Positions 7,406 through 19,101 are shown, numbered from the stretch's first letter. The stretch: 25,739 nucleotides of DNA from Lactifluus volemus (GCA_022376515.1 WTXI01000437.1:1-25739), one strand, 5' to 3'. Notes: generated by a model not told the origin, from the letters alone. Numbers and translations are program-made.

Positions 7406-10400
7406 TCAGTTGTCCCACTGTGAAACTAGATGCAATGGGGTCGAGCCGTTATCATCCCGCGCGTTTACATCCGCACCGTGGCAAAGCAAAAGCTGAGCGA
7501 CATCAGGGAATGTAAATTCCGATGCATTGTGTAATGGAGTCCGGCCGCGATAACCCTGGGCTTTGACGTCTGCCTTGTGCTGCAGTAGTATCCGAGCCGC
7601 CTCTAATTTTCCATATATTGCTGCCCAATGCAGTGGCGTCGTGCCAACTCCCCCGTCGAAACTCGGATCCAGGCCATGGCTGAGTAACCACTGCACAATT
7701 TCAGGGTCTCCCTGGGTTGATGCCGCATGCAGTAGAGTCACTTTTCCAGAGGTTTGGACATCCAAGGCTGCGCCATGTCGAAAGAGTAACTCCGCAAGAT
7801 GGAGGTGTTTCCCTGCTAATGCTGCTCCCAGTGGCGTCAAATTGTGACCCCCGTGGGCATTCACATCTTGTAAATGTTTGACGATAAGGTGCTCTGTCAG
7901 GTCATGAAGTCCCCAGAGCGTGGCATAATACAGTGGAGTTCCGCTCGGTCCCACAGCGTCAAAGAAGTCGAAGTTGTTGTTGGGTAGTGGGTCTACATTA
8001 TACAGTTTGAGCCACGTCGCAAAATGTGGCTTGTTGGGGTTAAAGAGAAGTTCCATCCCTTTCCATATGTGAGATGACACATTACCGAACTGGGCATGGT
8101 TGACCCAGTGTCGAGCGGCATATACGGATAGTGGAAAGCTGTCCATGGTGTCGTATCTGTCCCCTTTGCCTTCGGTACTATCCTTGTTAAGTTGATCACC
8201 CACAGGCAAGCGCAGGAGGACGCCTAAGCAAGATTGCGCGAGGATTGTGTGGGCAGGCTCCAAGGAAATATAATAGTGTGAGGTGTTGAAACTCGAGTCG
8301 GCGAGGCGAGGCGATGTCAGGAACTCCTTGACCGAAAAATGTGAGAATTGTACAACGCGTGAATCGCCTGTGTCGACGATGGCAATCAAACTAGAGCATG
8401 CCGCCTGAAGAGCCTCTTCTTGATCCTCCCACCGCCAGTCTGGGTTCAACTTCGGAATGCCGTCGGCCCCATTAAAGTTAATTGTGAGAACCTCCGCAAG
8501 TTCCTCAACGCGAAGCGGTCGGATAGCCACTACAAGGCATTGCAATAGACGATGAACGTCGTCTCGGTTCTCTTCGGCAATTCCCTTGAGCACTCGCTCG
8601 TATGTGTCGTCGAGAGATTTGGGTAGTCCATGAAGGACGCGCTCGACATTCCGTGCAAGACATTCCCTCAGCGTTTCCAGCTGACAAACGACCCATCGAA
8701 ACCTGAGCAATTGTGAGGATCATTATCAACGTAGAAAAAAAGATACACATACATTCCGTCAGCCCTTTGAGAGAGGGTCTCAATGACCAGCTCTTTGAGT
8801 TCCTGTCTCCACTTCTTCATCACCAACTCCTTGTCTGAATATACTACTGAGCGGACATATTCGGCAATATCTTCCCTCTGGCCAACTTGATCGTGCAAAG
8901 ACACTTTGAAGTGTGCCAATTGTTCAAGGGAACTTCTAATATCGAATTCGGGGCGACTTGTCACACATATATGGAAGTTTGGAAGGCGCAGCTGGACCAG
9001 TTCCTGAACAAACTCCAGAACCTTTTGACGTGAGCGAGGCACTCCAATTGACTTTGAAACGTTGGGGCATTCGTCAAGAGCATCGATGATGATATAAGTC
9101 GGGGCTTGCCTCAGAGCTGCAAGCATACTCTTGAGGCATTCTGTAAGTGCATCCTCACTGGGCTGATGTTTTCCATCCTTGTGTGAAGAATACAAGTCGC
9201 AAAGAGATTTGAAGCAATGGATGGATTGGGCAGAGAGTTGGATGAGGAGAGAAGATTGTAGTGCACGAAGATCTTGCTTTGATGCATCCTTGAAGTCGAA
9301 AAAGAAGTAGATGATATTCGAATTGAGTGGTTTGGTAGTGAAAACATCGTTTAGATGATGAATGATCGTGGAGCTTGGTGAGGATATGAGTCGAATTGAA
9401 TGTAGCCAACAGGATAGTGGCGTACCTGAGTATACTTTTACCGGAGCCAGCTATTAAGGCAAAATGAACGCATGAGGAAGAGTGAAGATGGCGAACGAAG
9501 AAATCATACGTTTGCCATGAATCCATAATAAGGATTCAGAACCTGAGGCCTTCCAGTCTTGGAAGGTGGAGTGTTGAGTAAACCACGTAGCAGAGCCATG
9601 ATGGTGAGCATCGCGAGCTGCGTTATAATTGATGGAAGGATCTGGAGGAGAAAGCCAAGCCTGGAATTTCAGATCACCGAAATCATTTTCAATATGTTGT
9701 GTCGCTATAAATGCTGTGGTTAGCGATGTAGAGTAGCTAAAATAAAAAGTTGCGCACCACTGACAACGTGCTCCACTTTATTGTTCATACTATCCGTAGC
9801 TTTCAGAACTTGAACAGTTGCCGTCGGAGCCTCGTCGCATAATATCTTTTCCAGCCTTTTCAGTGCATCTTCGATATCCGTCCTCCTGATCAGCTTCTTC
9901 AGGTATCTCTCTGAGTGTTATCAGTCAAGTGACGATTTACATAGGGACGTGAGCGACTCACTCCCCCATCCTTGCCTGACCTCCTTTGTTGCGATGGCCA
10001 GGATTCCGAGAATCTCTGCCATTATCTTCACAATCCAATTCTTCATCCCTTCAGTCAGTTGAACTTCAACGTAGGTCTCGAGGCGCGTGATAAAGTTTTC
10101 AATTCGATCGAAGAGGTCAACGAGTGCGTCTTGGCTCGCACCAACATCCTTGGCCGCCTACAGATTTTATGATCAGATCTGTCTCACCAAACAGGGAGAC
10201 TACACACCAGGAGGAAGACCGCGATTCCGGCAAAGATCACTTTTGCCGGAGAGAATAGCTGTGATGAGAATGTTAGAACTTAGAAGGCAAGTACAACTTC
10301 TGAAGGTTCACCATGCCAATACCCTCGCCAAGGGCGCGAGAAGATGTATACAGAACAGTGACAGTGGTATTGAGCCACTGTTTGCTCCCACTGTTGTTCT

Positions 10401-10608
10401 GGGATTGAATGAAATGTTGAATGTTATATTGTCTGTTAAGTAGGTCGAGGATAGCGCTAGGAGAGTCGCAATCTTGGAATTGTGCTGTGAGTTGATGGGC
10501 AAGAAGGTCTGTCTTTGTCTTCCTTTTATAGTTGTTCAGTGCAGCATCGAAAATAGATCGGAAATTGGAAGAGGAACCTGAGGCGGTCGGAACGGGAGTG
10601 TGGGACAT
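7406..10608 (-). CDS. Goodbye-NACHT-ankyrin STAND receptor (fungal NLR), gene 1, truncated at the C terminus
   Basis: Fungal STAND NTPases of this type are thought to act in non-self recognition. Proposed exons: 10608-10312, 10258-10208, 10157-9962, 9910-9761, 9713-9510, 9450-9426, 9373-8753 and 8702-7406; all introns are GT-AG and the total is 2841 nt (946 aa plus stop), in frame. Residues about 13-165 form the Goodbye domain (FRSIFDAALNNYKRKTK, SPAKVIFAGI, DLFDRIENF). Next come a helical linker, WLSPPDPS at 251, Walker A GKPGSGKS at 298-305 on a 25-nt exon, Walker B YIIIDALDECP at 401-411 and TSRPE at 446-450. Ankyrin repeats run from about 770 to the end, with TPLHWAA and TPLHNAS cores. 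A frameshift after STPLHLVSQ stops the protein at 7406. The lost last repeat is still readable in another frame to 7252. The start is chosen because copy 2 has the matching ATG. Confidence 0.88.
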
Positions 10609-11366
10609 GGAGCTCCGAGTCGTGGTGCTGAGGGGATTCGGTGGGTCCATGTGTACTGCCTCGTGTAGAAGATAAATAGTCCCACGAAGATAGTGACTAG
10701 ATATGGGTTGATAGGCGCGCTGTGCAAAATGGCACAAAAGCGTAGAATCAATCGAGGTAAGTCACGGTCAGACTCGGACACGATCAGGCAAGACGAGGTC
10801 TTATGTGCATTACTTGGTGCAGTACCGCATGCTGTCTCACAATATTATGCGGGCACACGGGTTTCGGAAAGTATTGGTCCCTCTGAGCTGCATGACTGGA
10901 TGATTCTTCCGCGGCCCAAGTCCGAGTCGAAGTTTGTATCCCCGATGTCATGATTTGTCATGCATACCGGGGCGCGGCTATGGTGTCTACACTCAAAGTC
11001 GACTCTGGTTGGAGGAAGCTCAGCAGGCCTCAAGGCCTCAAGCCTCAAGCTTCAAGGATGAGGTGCATATCTTCTCGTTATTTTCCCAGTTTTATACCTC
11101 ATGTTGCCTGTCTTTTGTCTCCGAAAGCTGGTAAAGAGCTAAGTAACGACTTCTGCTGACTGTTCGGACGATTCCTATTCGATACCGCCAGTGCGCCACC
11201 GCCAGACCGCCTTTCCTCTCCTAGTAACGGTACGCTTTCCGACGTCCTGACACACCTACGACACGCCAGCTCTCCATTCGGGCCCGCAAATATGCGCTAC
11301 CCTGGGCGAAGCGCGTCAAGTCACTCACAGTCGGCGTTCTCCATGGACATTGATCGCCTCCCCGCA
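10609..11366. other. Upstream region of NLR gene 1
   Basis: Shared with 17177-17827. No gene is certain. A short purine/pyrimidine repeat built of CCTCAAG units lies at about 11027-11057. Near the right edge a minus-strand frame crosses the block boundary (ELMRGGDQCPWRTPT, then a GTGAGT donor-like site). In copy 2 the same frame is cut off at the junction. I do not recognise the protein. Confidence 0.4.
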
Positions 11367-12191
11367 TGAGTTCTGCCAATAACTCGTTAATTGCTTCCGG
11401 TATCCAGCAAGCGGTAACAAGGGAGAGAGAAAGGTCGATATCCAAGTGACGAAATGGGTGCGGCCCATCTAGCGTCATTGATTAGCTCATTTCCTCGCTG
11501 CAGATACTTCTTTTCACTTGCGCACCCACGAGATACTCGGGCTCACGAGCTATTGCCACATATCACATCCAAGCGCCCTCTACGATCACCGTTTCCTGCA
11601 CCTACACCTACCCCACTCAACGCGCACCTTTTGAGACGATCCACTGGGCGCCAGATTTTAGGAGGATCAGATGACGAGACGGAATCGCAATGGAGTCAGA
11701 TTCTGCTTTCGCCCACGAGGGACGACCCGTGGTATGGCATCGACGGCGGGGAGTGTGTCATCGTCACAGCGGTATGCGGGCCAGGGTGCGTGGAACCGCA
11801 TTGGAGACGAGGAGTTGTCCAACTCGGACGGCTTGGCTGAAGATTTCATGGACAGTGGGCCAATTGAAGATGCCAAAGGAACGATGAAGACGTGCCAGCG
11901 GTACTAGATGACGATGAACTGAATGAGGATCCAAAGAAATGTTGCTTATTATGGAAATCCCAGCCAAGATTTCCTCTTATTCTTCGTCGTTCCCTCCACG
12001 CTCAATGCGGCAACCCACCGTACTCCCTTGATGCTCACAAATGGCATCCTGCGCTGACTGCGCTCACACATTCGCGTGTAAGTGGGAGTTCATGCAACGG
12101 TTCGTCTTCCACGCATGGTGGTTTGTAGGACCCCCATACAACTCACCGAGTCCGACCGACTTGAAGTATGACGCCGCACGGATCTTTGCAC
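11367..12191 (+). other. Single-copy spacer with an unrecognised acidic coding-like remnant
   Basis: This segment lies between the two B blocks and occurs once. Plus-strand frames from about 11620 to 11930 have protein-like composition: GSDDETESQWSQ, then in a second frame ELSNSDGLAEDFMDSGP, then in a third VPAVLDDDELNEDPKK. The order of acidic stretches over three frames suggests either small introns that I cannot place or a decayed gene. I do not recognise the family and cannot fix a start or an end. Confidence 0.35.
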
Positions 12192-13871
12192 TGGGAACAC
12201 CATGATCTCGCCCGTAGCCAGTATCCCCCGATGAAGTCTGTCCCAAAGCCCACGGGCATGCATACAGCAGTGCATAGTAGAGGAATTGCTACTACATGTA
12301 TTAGGCGTGAACCAGAGGCACTGTGGTTTACTTCGGAACTTCGGGCCGACACCACAATTTCGGCAAGTAAACTTTGCAATCTGACCACATGGTGACAAGT
12401 GCCATATTTTAACTCGCCACACGCACACCAGACATGCGGGACTCTCCGTTTTGAATCTCACAGCAAGTACGTACTAATTTATGCACGAACGCGTGGTGTG
12501 GGCTAGGTTACGTATGTCCGTTACCCCGGGCCAGGCGTCTGAAGGAACTCCACTAGCAGACCAACCTGTGTAAAAGGAAGGGCAACGGCTCAGGAGTCCT
12601 CGCGGGCTTTCCCTTCGTACAATGTGAGACAATTGTGAGACAAAGCGGGGGCCGATGACGATCCCACGAATTGCCTTTTTATTTTTCGTTTGGCTAGGTT
12701 CAGGGACGACGCAGGTGAACAAGTCGTATCCCCCCTGCGTTTCCCCTTTTCCCCCGTGTCGTCGCCTGTGGCTCGTGGGCGGCTCTAGGCGATGTAGCTC
12801 GTTTTTTTGACCATCCGCTAAAGACCTGAAGGACCCAAAACTAGCACACGAGGAGATACTCCTGTCACTGGTGAGCTAGGATGGACCGTGCAAGGTAGCA
12901 CCTATGTGTGTTCGTGGTACGTCCATGTCTCCTATTTTGTACATTTCTTGAAACTCCACCAACTGTCATACCCTACCTGCATTTGGCTTGTTCAATAATT
13001 GCGCGAATTAGCTTTCGTCTGCGTACTCATGTGGGCTCTGTTTCAACTGTTGGCGCCATGGAAGCAGAGAACCTTTGCGGGGATTCAACGGCCTGAGATA
13101 GAAGCCGCTGCTGGCACTACTTCACAGTGGACACCGTGATAGTGCCACGGAGACAAGCTTGCTATTGTCAGTGACTTGATGTGCGGGTACACTGGCGGAC
13201 AATACGAGTCATATGACTCGTCGTAGCTGAAACAGCCCAGCCGCCCAGGAAGATGTCAGCGACGGGCGAAGACTCGCGTAACTAGAGGCAAAACGGCGTT
13301 GGTCTATATCTGTGAAACGAATCATGATGTGTCTATAATAAACGTTTGGTGTAGCCCTCGACATATGTTAGGCTAGGTATTCTCCTTGCTATCCTACAGT
13401 CATTTGCCAGTGTAAGTTTTCTCAGAGGGCTGTTCCAATGTACAGTACGTGTCGTGCAAAATCTCCTATTATAGTGGAATGACCCGAGTCCATCCCTGTG
13501 GCCCTTTCCTTCGATGATTCCTTCAAGTTAGGGACCACCTGGTGCTTCGGCATTTCACTTCAACACAAATATCACTTCCAAGTCTCTTGATTCTATGCAC
13601 TGGCAATACCTTGGGGGTTTGGTCCAGGTCATTAAATGACATTCGTGCCTCTGCCATGATACTAGTACGTTGTCTACATCGCTCTTTCTACACACAGATA
13701 AGCGCATTCTCAACCGTATCTCAATCTTTCGCCTCGTCTCTGATTGGCTTGCGATCCCAGTAAGTCCTGGGTAGCCTCAGTTATTCAGGTAACATAATGT
13801 GGCGTATTTCAATCGAAGGTATGGGAGGGTTCCTATTGTAGATCTGTAGTAATAAACCTGTAAAAATACTC
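12192..13871. other. 3' flank of NLR pseudogene 2, no gene recognised
   Basis: Counterpart of 5474-7251. Many small indels and an in-frame TAG separate it from copy 1. I see no conserved frame and no RNA gene. Confidence 0.4.
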
Positions 13872-16800
13872 TCAGTGGGCAATGTGCTCCGACAGTAACT
13901 TCATCATCTCCTCATCATCTTTTCTCGCAACGTGGAACGTCGTCCTACCCTCTTTATCCATCACACTTCTATCAGCCCCATGCTCGAGTAACAACTGCGC
14001 GACAGCAAACATTCCCTCGAGTCGCTGTGTATCGTAGAGTGCCAGTGGCCTTTGTGAAGCTATATGTAATGGGGTCGAGTCATTATGATCCCGCGCGTTT
14101 ACATTTGCACCGTGGCCAAGCAATAGCTGAGCGACATCAGGGTAACCGAAATCCGATGCGTGGTGTAATGGAGTCCGGCCGCGATAACCCTGGGCTTTGA
14201 CGTCTGCATTGTGCTGCAGTAGTATCCGAGTCGCCTCGATTTTTCCGCGTATTGCTGCCCAATGTAGTGGTGTCGTGCCAAGCCCCCCATCGAAACTCGG
14301 ATCCAGGCCATGGCTGAGTAACCACTGCATGATTTCAGGGTCTTCCTGTTTTGATGCCGCATGCAGTAGAGACACATGTTCAGAGGTTTGAATATCCAAG
14401 GCTGCACCATGTTGAAAGAGTAACCTCGCCAGCTGGAGGTGTTTCCCTGCTAACGCTGCTCCCAGTGGTGTCATATGGAGACCCCCGTAGGCATTCACAT
14501 CTTGTAAATGTTTGACAATAAGGTGCTCTGTCAGGTCTTGAAGTCCCCAGAGCGCGGAATAATAGAGCGGAGTTCCGTTTAGTCTCCCATCCCCGCGAGT
14601 GAAGTCGAAATCGTTGTTGGGTAGTGGGTCTACATTGTACAGTTTGAGCCACGTCGAAAAATGTGCCTTGTTGGGGTTAAACAGAAGTTCCATCCCGTTC
14701 CATATGTGAGATGACACATTACCGAACTGGGCATGGTTGACCCAGTGCCGAGCGGCATATACAGCTAGTGGGAAGCTGTCCCTGGTGTTATATCTATCTC
14801 CTTTGCTTTCCGTGCTATCCTTGTTAAGTTGATCACCCACAGGCAAGCGCAGGAGGACGCATAAGCAACATTGCGCGAGGATTGTGTGGGCAGGCTCCAA
14901 GGAAATATAATAGTGCGAGACATTGCTACTCGAGTCGGCGAGGCGAGGCGAGGTCAGGAACTCCTTGACCGAAAAATGTGAGAATTGTACAACGCGTGAA
15001 TCGCCTGTGTCCACGATAGAGATCAAACTAGAGCATGCTGCCTGAAGAGCTTCTTCTTGATCCTCCCACCGCCAGTCTGGGTTCAACTTCGGAATCTCTT
15101 CGGCCCCATTAAAGTTAATTGCAAGAACCTCCGCAAGCTCCTCGACGCGAAGCGGTCGGATAGCCACCACAAGGCATTGTAACAGACGATGAACGTCGTC
15201 TCGGTTCTCTTCGGCAATTCCTTTGAGCACTCGCTCGTATGTGTCGTCGAGAGATTTGGGTAGTCCATGAAGGACACGCTCAACATTCCGTGCAAGACAT
15301 TCCCTCAGCGTTTCCAGCTGACAAACGACCCATCGAAACCTGAGCAGTTGTGAGGATCATTATCAACGTAGAAAGGAATACACATACATTCCGTCAGCCT
15401 TTTGAGAGAGATTCTCAATGACCAGCTCTTTGAGTTCCCGTCTCCACTTCTTCATCACCAACTCATTGTCCGAATAGACCACTGAGCGGATGTATTCGGT
15501 GATATCTTTCCTCTGGCCACTTGATCGTGCAAAGACACCTCGAAATGTGCCAATTGTTCAAGGGAACTTCTAATATCGAATTCGGGGCGACTTGTTACGC
15601 ATATATGTAGGTTCGGAAGGCACAGCTGGGCCAATTCCTGAACAAACCTCAAAACCTTGTGACGTGAGCGGGGCACTCCAATTGTCTTTGAAATGTTGGG
15701 GCATTCGTCAAGAGCATCGATGATAATATAAGTCGGGGCTTGTCTGAGAACTACAAGGATGCTCTTGAGGCATTCTGTAAGTGCATCCTCACTGGGCTGG
15801 CGTTTCCCATCATCGTGCGAAGAATACAAGTCAGAAAGAGCTTTGAAGCGGTGGTTGGATTGGGCAGAAAGTTGGATGAGGAGAGAAGATTGTAGTGCAC
15901 GAAGATCCTGCTTTGATGCATCCTTGAAGTCGAAGAAGAAGTAGATGACATTCGAGTTGCATGGTTTGGTAGTGAAAGCATCGTTTAGATGATGGATGAT
16001 AGTGGAGCTTGGTGAGGAATATGAGTCGGATTGAATGTAGCCAACAGGACAGTGGCGTACCTGAGTATACTTTTACCGGAGCCAGCTATTAAGGCAAGTG
16101 AAGCATGAGGAAGAGTGAAGGTGGCGACCGAAGAAGAAATCATACGTTTGCCATGAACCATAACAAGGATTCAGAACCTGAGGCCTTCCAGTCTTGGAAA
16201 GTGTAGTGTTGGGTAAACCACGTAGCAGAGCCACGATGGTGAGCATCGCGGGCAGCGTTATAGTTGATGGAAGGATCTGGAGGAGAAAGCCATGCCTGGA
16301 ATTTCAGATCACCGAAATCATTTTCAATCTGCTCCACTTTGTCGTTCATACTGTCCGTAGCTTTCAGGACTTGAACAGTTGCCGTCGGAGCCTCGTCGCA
16401 TAATATCTTTTCCAGCCTTTTCAGAGCATCTTCGATATCCGTCCTCCTGATCAGCTTCTTCAGGTATCTCTCTAAGAGTCATCAGTAAGTGACGACTTGC
16501 ATAGTGTCCGTGAGCGACTCACTCCCCCATCCTTGCCTGACCTCCTTTGTTGCGATGGCCAGGATTCCGAGAATCTCTGCCATTATCTTCACAATCCAAT
16601 TCTTCATCCTTCAGTCAGTTGAACTTCAACGTAGGTCTCGAGACGCTCCATAAAGTTTTCAATTCGATCGAAGAGGTCCACGAGTGTGTCTTGGCTCGCA
16701 CCAACATCCTTGGCCGCCTACAGATTTTATGATCAGATTGTCTCGCCAAACAGGGAAACTACGCACCAGGAGGAAGACAGCGATTCCGGCAAATATCACT

Positions 16801-17176
16801 TTTGCCGGAGAGAATACCTGTGATGAGAATGTTAGAATTTAGAAGGCAAGTCCAACCTCTGAAGGTTCACCATGCCAATACCCTCGCCAAGGGCGCGAGA
16901 AGATGTATACAGAACAGTGACAGTGGTATTGAGCCACTGTTTACAGCTCCCACTGTCGTTTTGGGATTGAATGAAACGTTGAATGTTGTATTGTCTGTTA
17001 AGTAGGTCGAGGATAGCGCTAGGAGAGTCGCAATCTTGCAATTGTACCGTGAGTTGATGTGCAAGAAGGTCGGTCTTCGTCTTCCTTTTATAGTTGTTCA
17101 ATGCAGCATCGAAAATAGATCGGAATTTGGAAGAGGACTCGGAGACCGAGGCGGACTGAACGGGAGTGTGGTACAT
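13872..17176 (-). pseudogene. Goodbye-NACHT-ankyrin STAND receptor, copy 2, NACHT part frameshifted
   Basis: Same exon order as the gene at 7406-10608, starting at ATG 17176 (MYHTPVQSAS). Three one-base deletions relative to copy 1 break it: near 16609 in the Goodbye part (TEGMKNW segment), near 16157 just before the P-loop (LLWIHGK segment), and near 15519 in the NACHT part (DQVGQRED segment). The 25-nt Walker A exon itself is unchanged. A 74-bp segment present in copy 1 (an intron of 47 nt plus nine codons) is absent here. The last exon (about 15342-13872) is fully open and encodes seven ankyrin repeats ending in LLSEHIAH, so the part lost in copy 1 is preserved. Translation from an internal start would give an ankyrin-only product, but nothing shows that this occurs. 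Confidence 0.88.
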
Positions 17177-17822
17177 GGAGCTCCGATTGGTGCTGAGGGT
17201 ATTAGGTGGGCCCCAGTGGACTGCCTCATGTAGAAGATCAATAGTCCCACGATGATAGTGACTGGATATGGATAGGCGCGCTGTGAAAATGGCACAGGAG
17301 CGTAGAATCAATCGAGGTAAGTCACGGTCAGACTCGGACACGATCAGGCAAGACGAGGCCTTATGTACATTACTTGGTGCAATACCGAACGCTGTCTCAC
17401 TGCACAATATTGTGCGGGCACACGGATTTCGGAAACTATGCTTCCGAGTCAGTGTTTATATCCCGATGTTATGATTTGTCATGCATCCGGGGCGCGGCTA
17501 TGGTCGGAGGAAGCTCAAGCTTTAAGCTTTAAGGATGAGGTGCATATCTTCTCGTTATTTTCCCAGTTTTATGCCTCATGTTAACTGTCTTTTGTCTCCG
17601 AAAGTTGGTGAAGAGCTAAGTAACGACTCCTGCTGACTGTTTGGACGATTCCTATTCGATGCCGCCGCCGCCAGACCCCTTTCCTCTCCTAGAAACGGTA
17701 CGCTTTCCGACGTCCTGGTACACGCCAGCTCGCCATTCGGGCCCGCAATTATGCGCCACCCTGGGCGAAGCGCTCGTCAAATAACTCACAGTCGGTGTTC
17801 TCCATGGACATCGATCACCTCC
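17177..17822. other. Upstream region of NLR pseudogene 2
   Basis: Counterpart of 10609-11366, shorter by about 100 bases through several deletions. No gene recognised. Confidence 0.4.
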
Positions 17823-18700
17823 CCGCAATGCAGAGCTCATACGGACCTTCTACGCCTGCATTACCTCCGAGGAGAGATATGCCCACGGAACGAACGCGTT
17901 CGCGAAGCATCGACACCGGTTGAGTATTAATTGTACCCGCCTTGGTCATCACAAATCCTTCGAATGGGATCTATTATTTTTCTTACGTTCAAACCAAAAA
18001 AAAATTTGGATTTGTGAACGCACAAAGACATCTTCCCAACCACCGTCTTGACGGGTAAAGTCGGTGTTGCCATAAATCGTCGTCGGTCGGACCTTCGGTT
18101 TGGATGTTGACAAAATAAGAGTGTCGGGTGCGTGGATGACCCGCGACGCGGACGCGTAATGCGAGGAACCGATGATTCGACACGTCGTCCATGAGCTCAC
18201 CGAACAACGTCGGACGAAACTTGCAACCAAAAAAAAAAAACTTTGTTGTTAGATTTTAATTTTTTTTCTTGTTTCGGGGGGAACACACACCTTGTTGCGA
18301 AAACCGGCGTAGCCACCGCGGATCTGCTCTTCGTAACCGGGACGTACGGCGAGGCTCATGACGCCGTGAAAGCGAGCTGAGCCAACGACATCATCACCCG
18401 GGCCAGTACCAGTACTACTAGTGGGATTTGGAGGCAAACGGGCAGGATCGTGATCGAGGAAGTACCGCCGAGTCGGCGTCGCAGCCATAAGCATATTCCT
18501 TGATCACTTCGGGAGTGGTGAGCGTGAAGAGCGTCAGGGGTGCACGTGAAGGTGGCTGGCGCCTTGCATTTGCAACACTTTTGTTCAAAGTTCAAGCTCT
18601 TGTTAGCAAGAGAGAGAGGAATAGGAGTGGACGGACCTCTTGCAGTAGCATCGCGGGCGAGTCTGCTGGACCTGTTGAGGTACGATCTTAAGTTTGACAT
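17823..18700 (-). pseudogene. CIA30-type complex I intermediate-associated protein, copy 2, inactivated and 3'-truncated
   Basis: Start MSNLRSYLNRSSRLARD at 18700, then the family order GGYAGFRNK, RPTLFGELMDDVS, HRFLALRVRVAGHPRTRH, GGWEDVF, IPFEGFV. Its splice sites are better than those of copy 1: GTGTGT...GCAAG before the FRPTLFG exon, and GTGCGT...AATAG before IPFEGF. It is broken by a one-base deletion in GAEPPSR, a deletion of about 16 bases in the GGTFSVHFDFDHD segment, and a frameshift between LWQHRLY and RQDGG. The C terminus is lost: GVEGPYEL runs into block B sequence at 17823, so the usual IRAVNEEDVT tail is missing. Confidence 0.85.
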
Positions 18701-19101
18701 CGTTTTGGTACGGGTCTGAGGGCGAGGGTTGGCGGCGCGGCGCGGGTGTAGTATTTACTTTCGTCCGACCATGAACTGACAAGTATTCTTTGCTTGCACA
18801 ACCTATCTCTGCAATGGACGAAAATGCTTACTGCCTGCTGGGTTCTCAACTCCTCCCCTTCGGACCTCATATAGAAGGGAGGTACAATTCTGCTATATGT
18901 CCCCGAGGGAGCTATAGTACTAGTAGAACACCTCGCACAGGAAATTTGCCATTGTTTCCTCGCTTGTGGTAGGCCCACACTGCAGCTCACGTAGGTAACT
19001 CCGACATCTCTAAACAACATTCACTAAAAGTAGGAAGGTTCCTTACCATCATATTACAGCAGTGGCGGTAGCGGAACATAGACACAGGGGTTGTCAAAGT
19101 A
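17823..19101. repeat. Duplicated block A, copy 2
   Basis: Matches 3872-5092 in the same orientation. It holds CIA30 copy 2 and its upstream region and ends inside the 5-phosphatase insert region near GGGGTTGTCAAAG. Confidence 0.85.

Larger units (their letters stand above)
5474..11366. repeat. Duplicated block B, copy 1 (contains NLR gene 1)
   Basis: About 5.9 kb matching 12192-17827 in direct orientation, from CGCCCGTAG near the left edge to GGCGTTCTCCATGGACAT at the right. It includes the 3' flank, the complete NLR gene and its upstream region. After CCGCA (11362-11366) this copy continues into sequence that copy 2 lacks. Confidence 0.9.
12192..17827. repeat. Duplicated block B, copy 2 (contains NLR pseudogene 2)
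   Basis: About 5.6 kb in the same orientation as 5474-11366. It ends at CCGCA (17823-17827), where it runs straight into block A copy 2. Confidence 0.9.
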
